DNA from: Gracilimonas sp040117685
GTDB lineage: Bacteria; Bacteroidota; Rhodothermia; Balneolales; Balneolaceae
Direction of reading: 5' to 3'
Assembly (NCBI RefSeq): GCF_040117685.2
Contig: NZ_JBEDYP020000012.1
Location: forward strand, 434,001 to 498,000
Length of the DNA: 64,000 nt
The notes beneath the pieces are model-generated. The model did no database searches. It saw nothing but the letters and a program-made list of their open reading frames with translations, and was not told the DNA's origin. Shown one piece after another: positions 53,609-63,149 of the stretch. Every line of letters starts with the position of its first letter. The stretch's first letter is position 1. The position numbers were made by a program, and so were the translations under genes.

Positions 53609-56302
53609 ATGTTACGCTACTTATCTATAGTTTTTTTAAGTCTGATTGTGTCAGGTTCTGCTCTTGCGCAATCAACAATTACGGGTAAAGTTACCGACGC
53701 CAGCACCGGCGAACCCATCATTGGTGCTAATATTTTAGTAATGGGCACCACCAAAGGTGCTGCTACCGATCTTAACGGAGAATATGAGATCGAAGATGTC
53801 GATGCCGGTACCTATAACCTGCGCGTTTCTAACATTGGGTATATAACCCTGATGGAAGAAGTTACCGTTGGTGAAGGAACCCTCACCCTCGATTTTGAGA
53901 TGGAACTTACCAGTGAGTCACTGACTTCGCTCGAGGTATTTGCTTCTCGTTCTGATCAAACCACTCCGGTTGCTTTCTCTGATGTAAGTCAGGAAGAAAT
54001 CAGAGTTCAGTTGGGATCCCGGGATCTTCCCGAGGTACTGAATGTTACACCTTCTGTATACTCCACTAACTCAGGTGGTGGTGCAGGTGATGCCCGTATT
54101 AACGTTCGTGGATTCAGCCAGAGAAATGTGGCTGTAATGATTAACGGTGTTCCGGTGAATGATATGGAAAATGGCTGGGTATACTGGTCAAACTGGGACG
54201 GTGTTGGTGATGCTGCCCGATCTATTCAGGTTCAGCGCGGTATCTCTAATGTAAACCTTGCTGTGCCATCTGTGGGTGGTACTCTGAACATCATTACCGA
54301 TCCAAGTAATAACGAAGCCGGCGGCATGGTGAAATTCGAAAACGGTAGTGGAGCATTTAACAAAACTACCCTGATGCTGAACTCAGGCCTGATCAACGAT
54401 AAGTTTGCTATCAGTGCCGTAGGTGTGCGAAAAGAAGGTGATGGAATTGTTGACGGAACATGGACCGACTCATGGGCTTATCACTTAGCGGCTTCTTATC
54501 AAATTAATGATGATAACAGACTTGACCTGTTTGCTCTGGGAGCTCCTCAGCGTCACGGTCAAAACCTGTACGCCCAAAACATTGCAACCTATGACCGCAG
54601 TTATGCTTTAAGTCTGGATAGTTATGACCCCGCTGCGACTGATGAATTCTGGGAAAAAGGACGTTTATTTAATTCCAACGTTTCCGGTGTATCTAACAGC
54701 TACGAAGGAAACCAATATGTTGGTGACGGCTGGTTAAACCCGAGCATCCAGAGCCGGTATTCTAAAAACTTCCTGAACGAGCGCGAAAACTTCTTTCACA
54801 AGCCACAAGTGAACCTGAACTGGTACAGTGAGTTGACTGATAAACTTACTTTAACCAACGTACTTTACTACTCCGGCGGACAAGGTGGAGGAACAGGAAC
54901 ACTTGGAGATATTGAGTATGACTACAGCCACGCACAGCGAATTGTAGACTGGAATGCTACCATCGCCGACAACCTGAGTAATGTGGATGTAAGCGGAGAT
55001 GCTGTTGCAAACGGCATCATCAGAAACAGCCGAAACAACCAATGGACAATCGGTGATATTCTGAAGCTTTCTTATCAGGCAAGCGAAGAGCTTGAACTGC
55101 AAGCCGGGTTAGACTGGAGAACAGCTGAAATTGAGCACTACCGTGAAGTACGCGACCTTCTTGGTGGGCTCTACTACGTTGACAACTCCAACGACCTGAA
55201 TCCAAATCGTGAAACAAGGCTGGGTGATAAAGTGGCTTATAACTTTGATAACACCGTTGACTGGTTAGGCGGTTATCTGCAAGGTGAGTACTCAAAGGAT
55301 AACTTTAGTACGTATGCTACAGTTGGTATTTCTACCGTGAAATATTCTCACCTGAACTACTTCCTGGACGATCCAAATAAAGCAGGATTACAGGAAACAG
55401 AGCGCGAAAGCGATAACCTTGTTGGGTACCAGGCCAAAGCTGGTGTTCTTTACGGATTGAATGACAATCTGGACATTTACCTGAATGTTGGAGCGATCTC
55501 AAAAGTGCCGATTTTTGATAATGTAATTAATGACGGAACCGGTGCGATCAACGAAGATCCCGAAAACGAGAAGTTCTACTTCTACGAAGCAGGTACTCGT
55601 TACAGAGATCCAAGCGGACGATTTGGGTTCAACTTCAACTATTACCTGACCGACCGTCGTGACCGTTCTTTCACGCGGGGAATTAACTTTCAGGATGGAA
55701 CTGAAGGTTTGATTAACATCACCGGTCTTGACCAAATGCACACAGGAGTTGAGCTGGAAACATCAGCAAAACTTGCTGAATGGGCCCGGCTTGATGTTGC
55801 CGCTTCTCATAACTTGTGGGAATACAAGAATGATGTAACAGCTCTGTACACTCCGGATCAGAACAATCCTTCTGACCAGGACACAGTGAGCCTTTTTGTG
55901 GAAGGACTTAAAGTAGGTAACGCACCGCAAACACAGTTTGCTTATACCCTGACGGTAGAGCCTATGCAAAACCTGGATATTACGCTGGTAGGTACTACAT
56001 TCATGCGCTACTGGTCAGACTTTGACCCGCTTGATAGAGACGATCCAAGCGATCGTGCCCAAACATGGCAGGTACCTAACTACACAGTATTCAATGCTCA
56101 CTTGAATTATGCCCTGCCGGGTGTGTTTGAAGGAAGTTCCCTGTTCCTGAACCTGTTCAATCTGTTTGATAATACATACATCCAGGATGCAACAGATAAC
56201 AGTAGATTTAACGGATACGACGGAGATCACGATGCTGATGACGCCGAAGTATTCTTTGGGCTTCCAAGACGATACAACTTTGGAGTTAGAATCAACTTCT
56301 AA
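53609..56302 (+). CDS. TonB-dependent outer-membrane receptor 2
   Basis: 897 aa. Signal 1-21 (ALAQS). CarboxypepD_reg-like domain (~21-108; ITGKVTDASTGEPIIGANI), plug (~120-230; INVRGFSQRNVAVMINGVPVNDMENGWVYW) and barrel to the C-terminus (FGVRINF). A separate gene from the 48.2-kb receptor. The plug segment INGVPVNDMENGWVYWSNWDG is of the type seen in marine Bacteroidota receptors for iron or organic substrates; the ligand is unknown. Strong terminator follows at 56341. Confidence 0.92.
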   Translation: MLRYLSIVFLSLIVSGSALAQSTITGKVTDASTGEPIIGANILVMGTTKGAATDLNGEYEIEDVDAGTYNLRVSNIGYITLMEEVTVGEGTLTLDFEMELTSESLTSLEVFASRSDQTTPVAFSDVSQEEIRVQLGSRDLPEVLNVTPSVYSTNSGGGAGDARINVRGFSQRNVAVMINGVPVNDMENGWVYWSNWDGVGDAARSIQVQRGISNVNLAVPSVGGTLNIITDPSNNEAGGMVKFENGSGAFNKTTLMLNSGLINDKFAISAVGVRKEGDGIVDGTWTDSWAYHLAASYQINDDNRLDLFALGAPQRHGQNLYAQNIATYDRSYALSLDSYDPAATDEFWEKGRLFNSNVSGVSNSYEGNQYVGDGWLNPSIQSRYSKNFLNERENFFHKPQVNLNWYSELTDKLTLTNVLYYSGGQGGGTGTLGDIEYDYSHAQRIVDWNATIADNLSNVDVSGDAVANGIIRNSRNNQWTIGDILKLSYQASEELELQAGLDWRTAEIEHYREVRDLLGGLYYVDNSNDLNPNRETRLGDKVAYNFDNTVDWLGGYLQGEYSKDNFSTYATVGISTVKYSHLNYFLDDPNKAGLQETERESDNLVGYQAKAGVLYGLNDNLDIYLNVGAISKVPIFDNVINDGTGAINEDPENEKFYFYEAGTRYRDPSGRFGFNFNYYLTDRRDRSFTRGINFQDGTEGLINITGLDQMHTGVELETSAKLAEWARLDVAASHNLWEYKNDVTALYTPDQNNPSDQDTVSLFVEGLKVGNAPQTQFAYTLTVEPMQNLDITLVGTTFMRYWSDFDPLDRDDPSDRAQTWQVPNYTVFNAHLNYALPGVFEGSSLFLNLFNLFDNTYIQDATDNSRFNGYDGDHDADDAEVFFGLPRRYNFGVRINF

Positions 56303-56340
56303 ACCCATTAACGTATCATCAATTCTACGTTAAATTTTGA

Positions 56341-56373
56341 AAGCAGCCTGTCTTTTGACAGGCTGCTTTTTTA
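56341..56373 (+). terminator. Terminator after TonB-dependent receptor 2
   Basis: 12-bp perfect stem AAGCAGCCTGTC (56341-56352) with GACAGGCTGCTT (56357-56368), TTTT loop, then T-rich tail. Confidence 0.92.
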
Positions 56374-56385
56374 TTGTAAGCAACT

Positions 56386-57603
56386 ATGAAAAAACTCCTC
56401 GTTTCCGTACTTATATCACTGTCATTTATTGGCTGTGTTGAAGAAGATAAATCTGCCAATAAGAAAGTTCTTCTTGTATCCTTCGATGGTTTTCGGCACG
56501 ACTACCTTTCTAAAGTTGATACCCCAAATTTTGATAGACTGGTTGAATCTGGTGTAATAAGTGAGGGGTTAATCCCTATTTTTCCATCCAAGACATTTCC
56601 CAATTATTATGCTATAGCCACCGGCTTGTACCCGGAAAACAACGGCTTCATTGCCAATAATATGTATGACCCTGAAATGGATGCGCGATTTACTATTTCG
56701 AATCGCGATGCGGTTGAAAATCCTGACTGGTATCAAGGGGAGCCGATCTGGAATACAGTCGAAAAGGCAGGTAAAAAATCCGGGACTATGTTTTGGGTAG
56801 GTTCGGAAACGCCTATTCAGGATATGCGCCCAACACACTGGAAGCCGTATAATGAAAGTATGCCTGATTCAGCCCGCATCGACACGGTTGTAAAATGGAT
56901 GTCATATGGAAATGAAAAAGAAGTGGATTTGGCTACACTTTATTTCAGCTTCGTGGATGCTGTGGGACATCGTCATGGGCCTGATTCCCCTGAAGTAGTT
57001 GAGGCTATTAAACAGGCCGATGATTTAATGGGCCATTTGATGCAATTATTAAATCAAAAGCAGATTTCACAAAAAACAAATCTGATCATTGTGTCTGACC
57101 ACGGGATGACCGATATCTCCCGGGGTCGAGTAGTGATACTTGATAAAATGATAAACCCGGACGATCTGGAGGTAATTTCATACAGCCCCGCAATGATGGC
57201 AAATGTAAAGGGAGATAATCTGGATGAAATTTATTCTGCATTAAAAGCTAATGAAGAACATTTTAACGTGTACAAAAAGGAAGAAATACCAGATCGGTAT
57301 CACCTGAAGAATCATCGCAGAGTTCCTGAGCTGTTGCTGGTCGCTGATATCGGATACACGATCACTACAAGAGAGTATTTTGAGTCTCGGGCAAACTACC
57401 CATCGGGAGGGAACCATGGTTTTGATAATCAGGCAAGGGAGATGCACGCCCTGTTTGTAGCCCATGGGCCTGATTTTAAAAGGGGATATACCGCTAAACC
57501 TTTTCAGAATGTGCACTTGTATTCTTTGATGGCTCATCTGTTGGAGATCACACCGGCACCAAACGATGGAAGCCTGGACAGTGTATCAGTACTTTTAAAG
57601 TGA
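56386..57603 (+). CDS. Nucleotide pyrophosphatase/phosphodiesterase-like lipoprotein (alkaline phosphatase superfamily)
   Basis: 405 aa. Lipobox FIGC at ~17. Type I phosphodiesterase/nucleotide pyrophosphatase (ENPP) fold: LLVSFDGFRHDYL (metal Asp), FPSKTFPNYYAIATGLYPENNG (Thr nucleophile in SKTFPN), LYFSFVDAVGHRHGPDS, IIVSDHGMTDI and GGNHGFDN supply the two-metal site. Such envelope enzymes hydrolyse nucleotides or phosphodiesters for phosphate scavenging. Located after receptor 2 and its terminator. Confidence 0.88.
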   Translation: MKKLLVSVLISLSFIGCVEEDKSANKKVLLVSFDGFRHDYLSKVDTPNFDRLVESGVISEGLIPIFPSKTFPNYYAIATGLYPENNGFIANNMYDPEMDARFTISNRDAVENPDWYQGEPIWNTVEKAGKKSGTMFWVGSETPIQDMRPTHWKPYNESMPDSARIDTVVKWMSYGNEKEVDLATLYFSFVDAVGHRHGPDSPEVVEAIKQADDLMGHLMQLLNQKQISQKTNLIIVSDHGMTDISRGRVVILDKMINPDDLEVISYSPAMMANVKGDNLDEIYSALKANEEHFNVYKKEEIPDRYHLKNHRRVPELLLVADIGYTITTREYFESRANYPSGGNHGFDNQAREMHALFVAHGPDFKRGYTAKPFQNVHLYSLMAHLLEITPAPNDGSLDSVSVLLK

Positions 57604-57729
57604 TGAAGGAGATTTTTAACCAAAAAATCACGTTCAAGGGCTTTATTAAGATTGCATCTGTCCAAAAGTGAGGGGATATTCCCTTGCTGAAATACTCAGT
57701 CTTTCACAACCTAACAGAGTTTTAAGAAT

Positions 57730-58065
57730 ATGCCATACGTTGTTACTGAACCCTGCATTCAATGTAAATACACTAACTGCGCTGCTGTATGTCCGGTTGA
57801 CGCGTTCCGCGAAGGCCCAAACTTCCTGGTCATCGATCCGATGGAATGTATTGATTGTGATGCCTGCGTGTCTGAATGTCCTGTAGAAGCTATTTATCCC
57901 GATGATGAAGTACCTGAAAAATGGGAAGATTACATCGATCTGAATGAAAGACTATCTGAAGCCTGGGAAGACCGCATTATCAACGAAACCCAGGATGCTC
58001 TGCCTGATGCCGACGAGTGGGCTACCAAAGAAGATAAGCTGGATAAACTTGTTGAAGCTTGGTAA
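57730..58065 (+). CDS. fdxA: 7Fe ferredoxin (FdxA-type)
   Basis: 111 aa. Two clusters visible: CIQCKYTNCAAVCPVDAF (Cys9, Cys12, Cys17, Cys21) and CIDCDACVSECP. The pattern matches Azotobacter FdI: one [3Fe-4S] plus one [4Fe-4S] cluster. The C-terminal extension (PEKWEDYIDLNERLSEAWEDRI ... WATKEDKL) is also like that group. Low-potential electron carrier. Followed 60 bases later by folP. Confidence 0.93.
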   Translation: MPYVVTEPCIQCKYTNCAAVCPVDAFREGPNFLVIDPMECIDCDACVSECPVEAIYPDDEVPEKWEDYIDLNERLSEAWEDRIINETQDALPDADEWATKEDKLDKLVEAW

Positions 58066-58125
58066 GAAAAGTGGCATTTCACTTGAGTCATACAGTCTCT
58101 AACGATTCCCAAGAATCACTCTTTA

Positions 58126-58956
58126 TTGCCTGAAAACACCTCCATTTTAAGCGCATCAACTTCCCCAAAAATAATGGGGGTCATCAATGCTACGCCCGAT
58201 TCCTTTAGTGATGGAGGTAAATATCTGGATCACAGCCGGGCGATGGATCGTATTCATCTGATGCTTAAGAATGGGGCAGAAATCATAGATGTGGGGGGAG
58301 AGTCCACACGCCCGGGGGCTGACCCTGTTTCAGAAAAAGAAGAAATAGACCGGGTAATTCCTTTGCTTAAGGAAGCCATCCCGGTTTTCAGCGATGCCCT
58401 TTTTTCTATCGACACCACCAAATATGAGGTGGCTAAAAAAGCACTGCAGGCCGGAGCTAAAGTTGTTAACGATGTAAGCGGACTTCAAAAAGAACCCCAC
58501 CTTGCCGACCTTTGTGCTGAATACGATGCTACTTACATTCTGATGCATTCTCAGGGTGATCCCAAAACGATGCAGAAAAACCCGGAATACAACGATGTGG
58601 TTGATGATGTGATGGCATTTTTCCAGCGACAAGCTGCGGAAGCAAAAAAAAGGGGAGTCCATCACCTTATTTTAGACCCGGGAATCGGATTCGGTAAAAC
58701 GCTGGAGCACAACCTGAAATTGATCGCCCACCTTGACAAATTCAAAAAATTTGGTTTCCCTGTATTAGTTGGAGCTTCACGCAAGTCCATGATCGGTAAA
58801 ATATTAGACGACCGGCCTACAGACGATCGCATAACCGGGACTGTTGCGCTGCACTATCACGCACTCATAAAAGGAGCAAATATACTCCGTGTGCATGATG
58901 TGAAGGAAGCTTCCGATTCAATTCGTATATTCAACGCAGTTCAATCCCAACAATAA
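58126..58956 (+). CDS. folP: Dihydropteroate synthase
   Basis: 276 aa, TTG start; no in-frame ATG upstream. TIM-barrel signatures IMGVINATPDSFSDGG (~17-32) and IIDVGGESTRPGADPV (~46), with VLVGASRKSMIG and the final IRVHDV-like ILRVHDVKEA. Condenses p-aminobenzoate with dihydropterin diphosphate in folate synthesis. Immediately precedes cdaA, a common pair in Bacteroidota. Confidence 0.95.
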   Translation: MPENTSILSASTSPKIMGVINATPDSFSDGGKYLDHSRAMDRIHLMLKNGAEIIDVGGESTRPGADPVSEKEEIDRVIPLLKEAIPVFSDALFSIDTTKYEVAKKALQAGAKVVNDVSGLQKEPHLADLCAEYDATYILMHSQGDPKTMQKNPEYNDVVDDVMAFFQRQAAEAKKRGVHHLILDPGIGFGKTLEHNLKLIAHLDKFKKFGFPVLVGASRKSMIGKILDDRPTDDRITGTVALHYHALIKGANILRVHDVKEASDSIRIFNAVQSQQ

Positions 58957-58971
58957 CCAAATCCGGCGGCC

Positions 58972-59787
58972 TTGTTTCCCATTGGTTTCCTTGAATTCGG
59001 CTTAAAAGATTTTGCCGAGACGCTCATTATTGCGCTCGTGCTGGTATATCTGTACCGGTGGGTGAAGGGGACGTTCGCCATTCAAGCGGCCCTTGGTATT
59101 TTGTTTGTGGTGATTATTAATGTGGTGATTGGGCTCTTGGGCTTTACTACCATCAACTCCATTCTGAGCCAGATTTTGGATGTGGGAATTATCGCGCTCA
59201 TCATTCTCTTCCAGCCGGAAATCCGAAAACTGCTGTACCGGCTGGGAACCAATACCAGTCTGGATCGTTTTTTCTCGACTTCTAATTCAGACCGGACCAT
59301 TGATGAGATTATCGATGCCGTGAAGGAAATGTCGAAGAATAAAACCGGGGCACTGATTGTATTTGCCCGGACTTCCTCGCTTCAGGATTTGGTGGACGCC
59401 GGAGTAAACATTGACTCTGAAATTCGAAGTGAGCTTCTTACCACGATATTCCAAAAAGAAACGCCATTACATGATGGAGCGGTTGTTATCAGGGGCAACA
59501 GAATTGTGGCGGCCAGCTGTTATCTGCCTATTTCTCAAAACCCGAACATCTCTTCCTCATTCGGAACGCGACACCGCGCTGCGGTAGGGATTAGTGAGTC
59601 CAATAATGTATTCGTAATTGTGGTATCGGAAGAAACAGGCCGAATTTCCATTGCCCGAAACGGTGCTCTTACCAGTGGACTTACCATTCAAAAACTACGG
59701 GCTGAAATGGAAGAAACCTTCGGCAGCCAAAAGTTTGATGAAGACGTTGCCTTCAGTTCTGCCCAGGCCGATATGAAGCTTAATTGA
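58972..59787 (+). CDS. cdaA: Diadenylate cyclase CdaA (c-di-AMP synthase)
   Basis: 271 aa, TTG start 16 bases after folP. Three N-terminal TM helices (~8-85), then the DAC domain (~100-250) with PLHDGAVVIRGNRI (DGA motif) and FGTRHRAAVGISE (RHR motif), the two catalytic signatures. Makes c-di-AMP from two ATP, controlling potassium and osmotic homeostasis. CdaR/GlmM are not adjacent here. Confidence 0.95.
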   Translation: MFPIGFLEFGLKDFAETLIIALVLVYLYRWVKGTFAIQAALGILFVVIINVVIGLLGFTTINSILSQILDVGIIALIILFQPEIRKLLYRLGTNTSLDRFFSTSNSDRTIDEIIDAVKEMSKNKTGALIVFARTSSLQDLVDAGVNIDSEIRSELLTTIFQKETPLHDGAVVIRGNRIVAASCYLPISQNPNISSSFGTRHRAAVGISESNNVFVIVVSEETGRISIARNGALTSGLTIQKLRAEMEETFGSQKFDEDVAFSSAQADMKLN

Positions 59788-59790
59788 TTT

Positions 59791-59848
59791 CGTTATTCGG
59801 GAAATCGTTAATCGTTGTTCGTCAATCTGAGGTATTTATCGAATAACG
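59791..59848. repeat. 9-bp inverted repeat (CGTTATTCG) after cdaA
   Basis: CGTTATTCG (59791-59799) with its complement (59840-59848). Similar wording (CGTTATT / AATAACG) to the 19111-19158 hairpin. Confidence 0.5.
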
Positions 59849-59862
59849 ACCTACCTGGAAAT

Positions 59863-59884
59863 AGCGCAAGCGTCCGCTTGTGCT
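59863..59884 (+). terminator. Hairpin between the convergent cdaA and meaB genes
   Basis: AGCGCAAGCG / CGCTTGTGCT stem (one mismatch) followed on the plus strand by TTTAGT. May serve as a weak bidirectional terminator or be a REP-type palindrome. Confidence 0.55.
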
Positions 59885-59897
59885 TTTAGTAAATTGC

Positions 59898-60893
59898 CTA
59901 ATAGTTATTCAAAAACTCTTTCATCAAATCTTTGGCGGCTTTATAGGATGATATTTTACCTTCCTGAACCTGCAATCGGTAGCTTTCCAGTTTTGATTTC
60001 AGATCAGCATCCCCATAAAAAGCCTGATGCAGTTCCTGATGGATGCTTTCATTCAGCCAGTAATTAGCCTGTTCTTTTCGTTGCAGCTCAAAGAACCCTT
60101 TAGCTTTGGTGTGGCGCACGTACTCATCCACAATGTTCCAAACCTCGGGAATGCCTTTGTTATGAAATGCCGAGCAGGTAGATACTTTGGGAATCCAGCC
60201 TGATTCGGTAGGAGGAAACAGGTGCAGTGCGTTTTTGTATTCAGCCATCGCTCGTTTGGCAGCATCTTCATTTCCGGAATCAGCCTTGTTAATAACGATG
60301 GAGTCGGCCATTTCCATGATACCTCGTTTGATGCCCTGAAGTTCATCTCCGGCACCGGCCAGCATCAACAGTAAAAAGAAGTCAACCATAGAATGAACAG
60401 CTGTTTCTGACTGACCCACACCTACGGTTTCAATAAGGATGGTGTCAAAGCCTGCGGCTTCACAAAGAGTGATGGTTTCCCGTGTGCTTCTCGCCACGCC
60501 CCCCAGAGAGCCGGAAGTGGGGGTAGGGCGGATATAGGCATTCGGATGATTTGATAGCGTCTCCATGCGCGTTTTATCACCGAGAATACTACCCCGGGTT
60601 TTGGAACTGGAAGGGTCGACGGCAAGAACGGCTAAGCTTCGTTCCTGTTCATCAATTACATAATTGCCAAAAGCCTCAATAAAGGTACTTTTACCAACCC
60701 CGGGAACACCGGTTATGCCAATTCGAACCGAATCCCCGGAATGGGGAAGACATCCTTCAATAATTTCCTGGGCCAGCTCCTGATGTTCATGCTTCGTGCT
60801 TTCAATTAAAGTAATAGCACGGCTGAGCAACATCCGGTCGCTGGCTAAAATACCTTCAATAAATTCAGGAGCAGATGGAAGTTGTTTACTCAA
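59898..60893 (-). CDS. meaB: Methylmalonyl-CoA mutase-associated GTPase MeaB
   Basis: About 331 aa from the TTG at 60893 (AGAGAGG upstream); the frame is open to 60953, but that part overlaps the repeat element at 60906-60971. SIMIBI GTPase: P-loop GITGVPGVGKST, DPSSSKTRGSILGDKTRM (switch region), ETVGVGQSE, and INKADSG (NKxD). It loads adenosylcobalamin on the mutase and protects it. Downstream of mutB (61011). Confidence 0.93.
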   Translation of the reverse strand: MSKQLPSAPEFIEGILASDRMLLSRAITLIESTKHEHQELAQEIIEGCLPHSGDSVRIGITGVPGVGKSTFIEAFGNYVIDEQERSLAVLAVDPSSSKTRGSILGDKTRMETLSNHPNAYIRPTPTSGSLGGVARSTRETITLCEAAGFDTILIETVGVGQSETAVHSMVDFFLLLMLAGAGDELQGIKRGIMEMADSIVINKADSGNEDAAKRAMAEYKNALHLFPPTESGWIPKVSTCSAFHNKGIPEVWNIVDEYVRHTKAKGFFELQRKEQANYWLNESIHQELHQAFYGDADLKSKLESYRLQVQEGKISSYKAAKDLMKEFLNNY

Positions 60894-60905
60894 GGTGCCC
60901 TCTCT

Positions 60906-60971
60906 TAACTTTTCCAAAGTTATTGAAGGACATAAATTGAACAAGCTCCCCAAGTAACTTTGGAAAAGTTA
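60906..60971. repeat. 17-bp inverted-repeat element, copy 3 (mutB-meaB gap)
   Basis: TAACTTTTCCAAAGTTA (60906-60922) and its exact complement (60955-60971), with a 32-nt spacer; identical arms to copy 2. It fills most of the 117-base gap between the mutB stop and the meaB start. Confidence 0.95.
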
Positions 60972-61010
60972 TTTGGGGTAGAGATCTAAAAAAAGAATTC
61001 GCAGTTAATT

Positions 61011-63149
61011 TCATGAGGAAGAATAATTCTCAATCAAAACTTCCAGGATTTGCTTGGCGGCTTTGGGAATGACGGTTCCGGGACCAAAAACGGCCGTGAC
61101 CCCTGCATCATAAAGGAAATCATAATCCTGCTGGGGAATCACACCGCCGGCTATTACAATAATATCTTCGCGGCCTTGCTTTTTGAGCTCCTCGATGACT
61201 TGCGGTACCAATGTTTTATGTCCACCAGCGAGGCTTGAAACTCCAAGTATATGAACGTCATTCTCCACGGCTTGACGGGCGGCTTCTTCAGGTGTCTGGA
61301 ACAGGGGGCCAATGTCCACATCAAAACCTAAATCGGCAAAGCTGGTTGAAATTACTTTCGCTCCGCGATCGTGTCCGTCTTGCCCCATCTTGGCTACCAT
61401 AATTCGAGGGCGACGGCCATCCAGCTCGGCAAATTTATCTGCCAGGTTTAGGGCTGCTTTAAACTGATCATTATTTTTGAGTTCAGAAGAATACACGCCG
61501 GATATGGATTTAATGGTTGCCTTATATCGCCCGAAAGCTTCTTCCATGGCGTCCGATATTTCACCAAGTGTTGCTCGCTCGCGGGCGGCGTCAACAGCCA
61601 AAGCTAATAAATTTCCATCACCTGATTCTGCACACTTAGTCAGTTTATTGAGTGCTTCTTCGACAGCCTGATCATTACGATCCTCCTTCACTTTGTTGAT
61701 GCGCTCAATCTGGGATTTGCGCACTTTCACGTTATCCACTTCCAGCACATCAATCTCAGATTTCTCATCGGTCTGAAATTTGTTGACGCCTACAATAGTG
61801 TCCTTGCCGGAATCGATGCGGGCCTGCTTCCTTGCAGCGGCTTCTTCGATCCGCATTTTTGGGATGCCGGTTTCAATAGCTTTAGCCATTCCGCCGAGTT
61901 CTTCCACTTCGCCAATCAACGACCAGGCTCTTCGTGCAATTTGATCGGTCAGGTATTCAACATAGTAAGAGCCGGCCCAGGGGTCTACCGCTTTGGTGAT
62001 ACCGGTTTCTTCCTGCAAGAGGAGTTGGGTGTTCCGTGCAATTCGGGCAGAGAAGTCGGTAGGCAGGGCAATGGCTTCATCCAGAGCGTTGGTATGAAGC
62101 GATTGCGTATGTCCAAGTGCAGCCGCCATGGCCTCCACGGTAGTTCGGGCAACGTTATTGAAAGGATCTTGCTCAGTCAGGCTCCAACCCGAAGTTTGAC
62201 AGTGTGTTCTGAGGGAAAGAGACTTTGGATTCTTTGGGTTGAATGATTTCACAATTTTTGCCCATAATAAACGTGCTGCCCGCATTTTGGCAATTTCCAT
62301 AAAGTGGTTCATCCCAATGGCCCAGAAAAATGAGATGCGTGGAGCAAAGTCATCAATATCCATACCGGCTTCTATCCCGGTGCGGAGGTATTCGAGTCCA
62401 TCAGCCAGGGTGTAGGCAAGCTCAATGTCACAAGTCGCCCCGGCTTCCTGCATATGATACCCGCTAATCGAAATGGAGTTGAAGCGAGGCATATGCCGGG
62501 AAGTATATTCAAAAATATCCCCGATTATTTTCATGGAAGGTTCGGGTGGATAGATATAGGTATTCCGAACCATGAATTCTTTCAGGATATCATTTTGAAT
62601 CGTTCCTGCGAGCTGTTCGGGCTTCACCCCTTGTTCTTCGGCAGCTACAATGTAGAATGCCATCACCGGGATCACAGCCCCGTTCATGGTCATGGAGACC
62701 GACATCTTATCCAGTGGAATCTGGTCAAAAAGAATCTTCATGTCTTCCACCGAATCGATGGCAACTCCGGCTTTTCCTACATCACCGGAAACGCGGGGGT
62801 GATCAGAGTCATAACCACGATGTGTGGCCAGGTCAAAAGCGACCGAAAGGCCTTTTTGTCCGGCTTCGAGGTTGCGGCGATAAAAAGCGTTGGATTCTTC
62901 CGCGGTAGAGAAACCAGCATATTGACGGATCGTCCACGGCCGAACGGCATACATGGTCGAATAAGGCCCGCGAAGGTAGGGTGGAATGCCGGCGGCATAA
63001 TTAAGGTGTTCGAGCTTCTCGATATCCTCTTTAGAAAACCGTGTTTTTACAGGAATCTGCTCCGGAGTTTCCCAAGCATCTTTTTGGGGTGACTCCTGTT
63101 TTGAGCGGCCATTCGATTTAAAGTCTATGTTGGAGAAATCCTTCTTCAT
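61011..63149 (-). CDS. mutB: Methylmalonyl-CoA mutase, large (alpha) subunit
   Basis: 712 aa, full length. N-terminal TIM-barrel substrate domain (YAVRPWTIRQYAGFST at ~68; SISISGYHMQEAGA with the catalytic Tyr/His; LHTNALDEA) and C-terminal adenosylcobalamin-binding domain (~580-710) with MGQDGHDRG (DxHxxG, axial His). Converts (R)-methylmalonyl-CoA to succinyl-CoA. The start overlaps the mutA stop in TAATG and GGAAGGAT lies before it. Confidence 0.96.
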   Translation of the reverse strand: MKKDFSNIDFKSNGRSKQESPQKDAWETPEQIPVKTRFSKEDIEKLEHLNYAAGIPPYLRGPYSTMYAVRPWTIRQYAGFSTAEESNAFYRRNLEAGQKGLSVAFDLATHRGYDSDHPRVSGDVGKAGVAIDSVEDMKILFDQIPLDKMSVSMTMNGAVIPVMAFYIVAAEEQGVKPEQLAGTIQNDILKEFMVRNTYIYPPEPSMKIIGDIFEYTSRHMPRFNSISISGYHMQEAGATCDIELAYTLADGLEYLRTGIEAGMDIDDFAPRISFFWAIGMNHFMEIAKMRAARLLWAKIVKSFNPKNPKSLSLRTHCQTSGWSLTEQDPFNNVARTTVEAMAAALGHTQSLHTNALDEAIALPTDFSARIARNTQLLLQEETGITKAVDPWAGSYYVEYLTDQIARRAWSLIGEVEELGGMAKAIETGIPKMRIEEAAARKQARIDSGKDTIVGVNKFQTDEKSEIDVLEVDNVKVRKSQIERINKVKEDRNDQAVEEALNKLTKCAESGDGNLLALAVDAARERATLGEISDAMEEAFGRYKATIKSISGVYSSELKNNDQFKAALNLADKFAELDGRRPRIMVAKMGQDGHDRGAKVISTSFADLGFDVDIGPLFQTPEEAARQAVENDVHILGVSSLAGGHKTLVPQVIEELKKQGREDIIVIAGGVIPQQDYDFLYDAGVTAVFGPGTVIPKAAKQILEVLIENYSSS

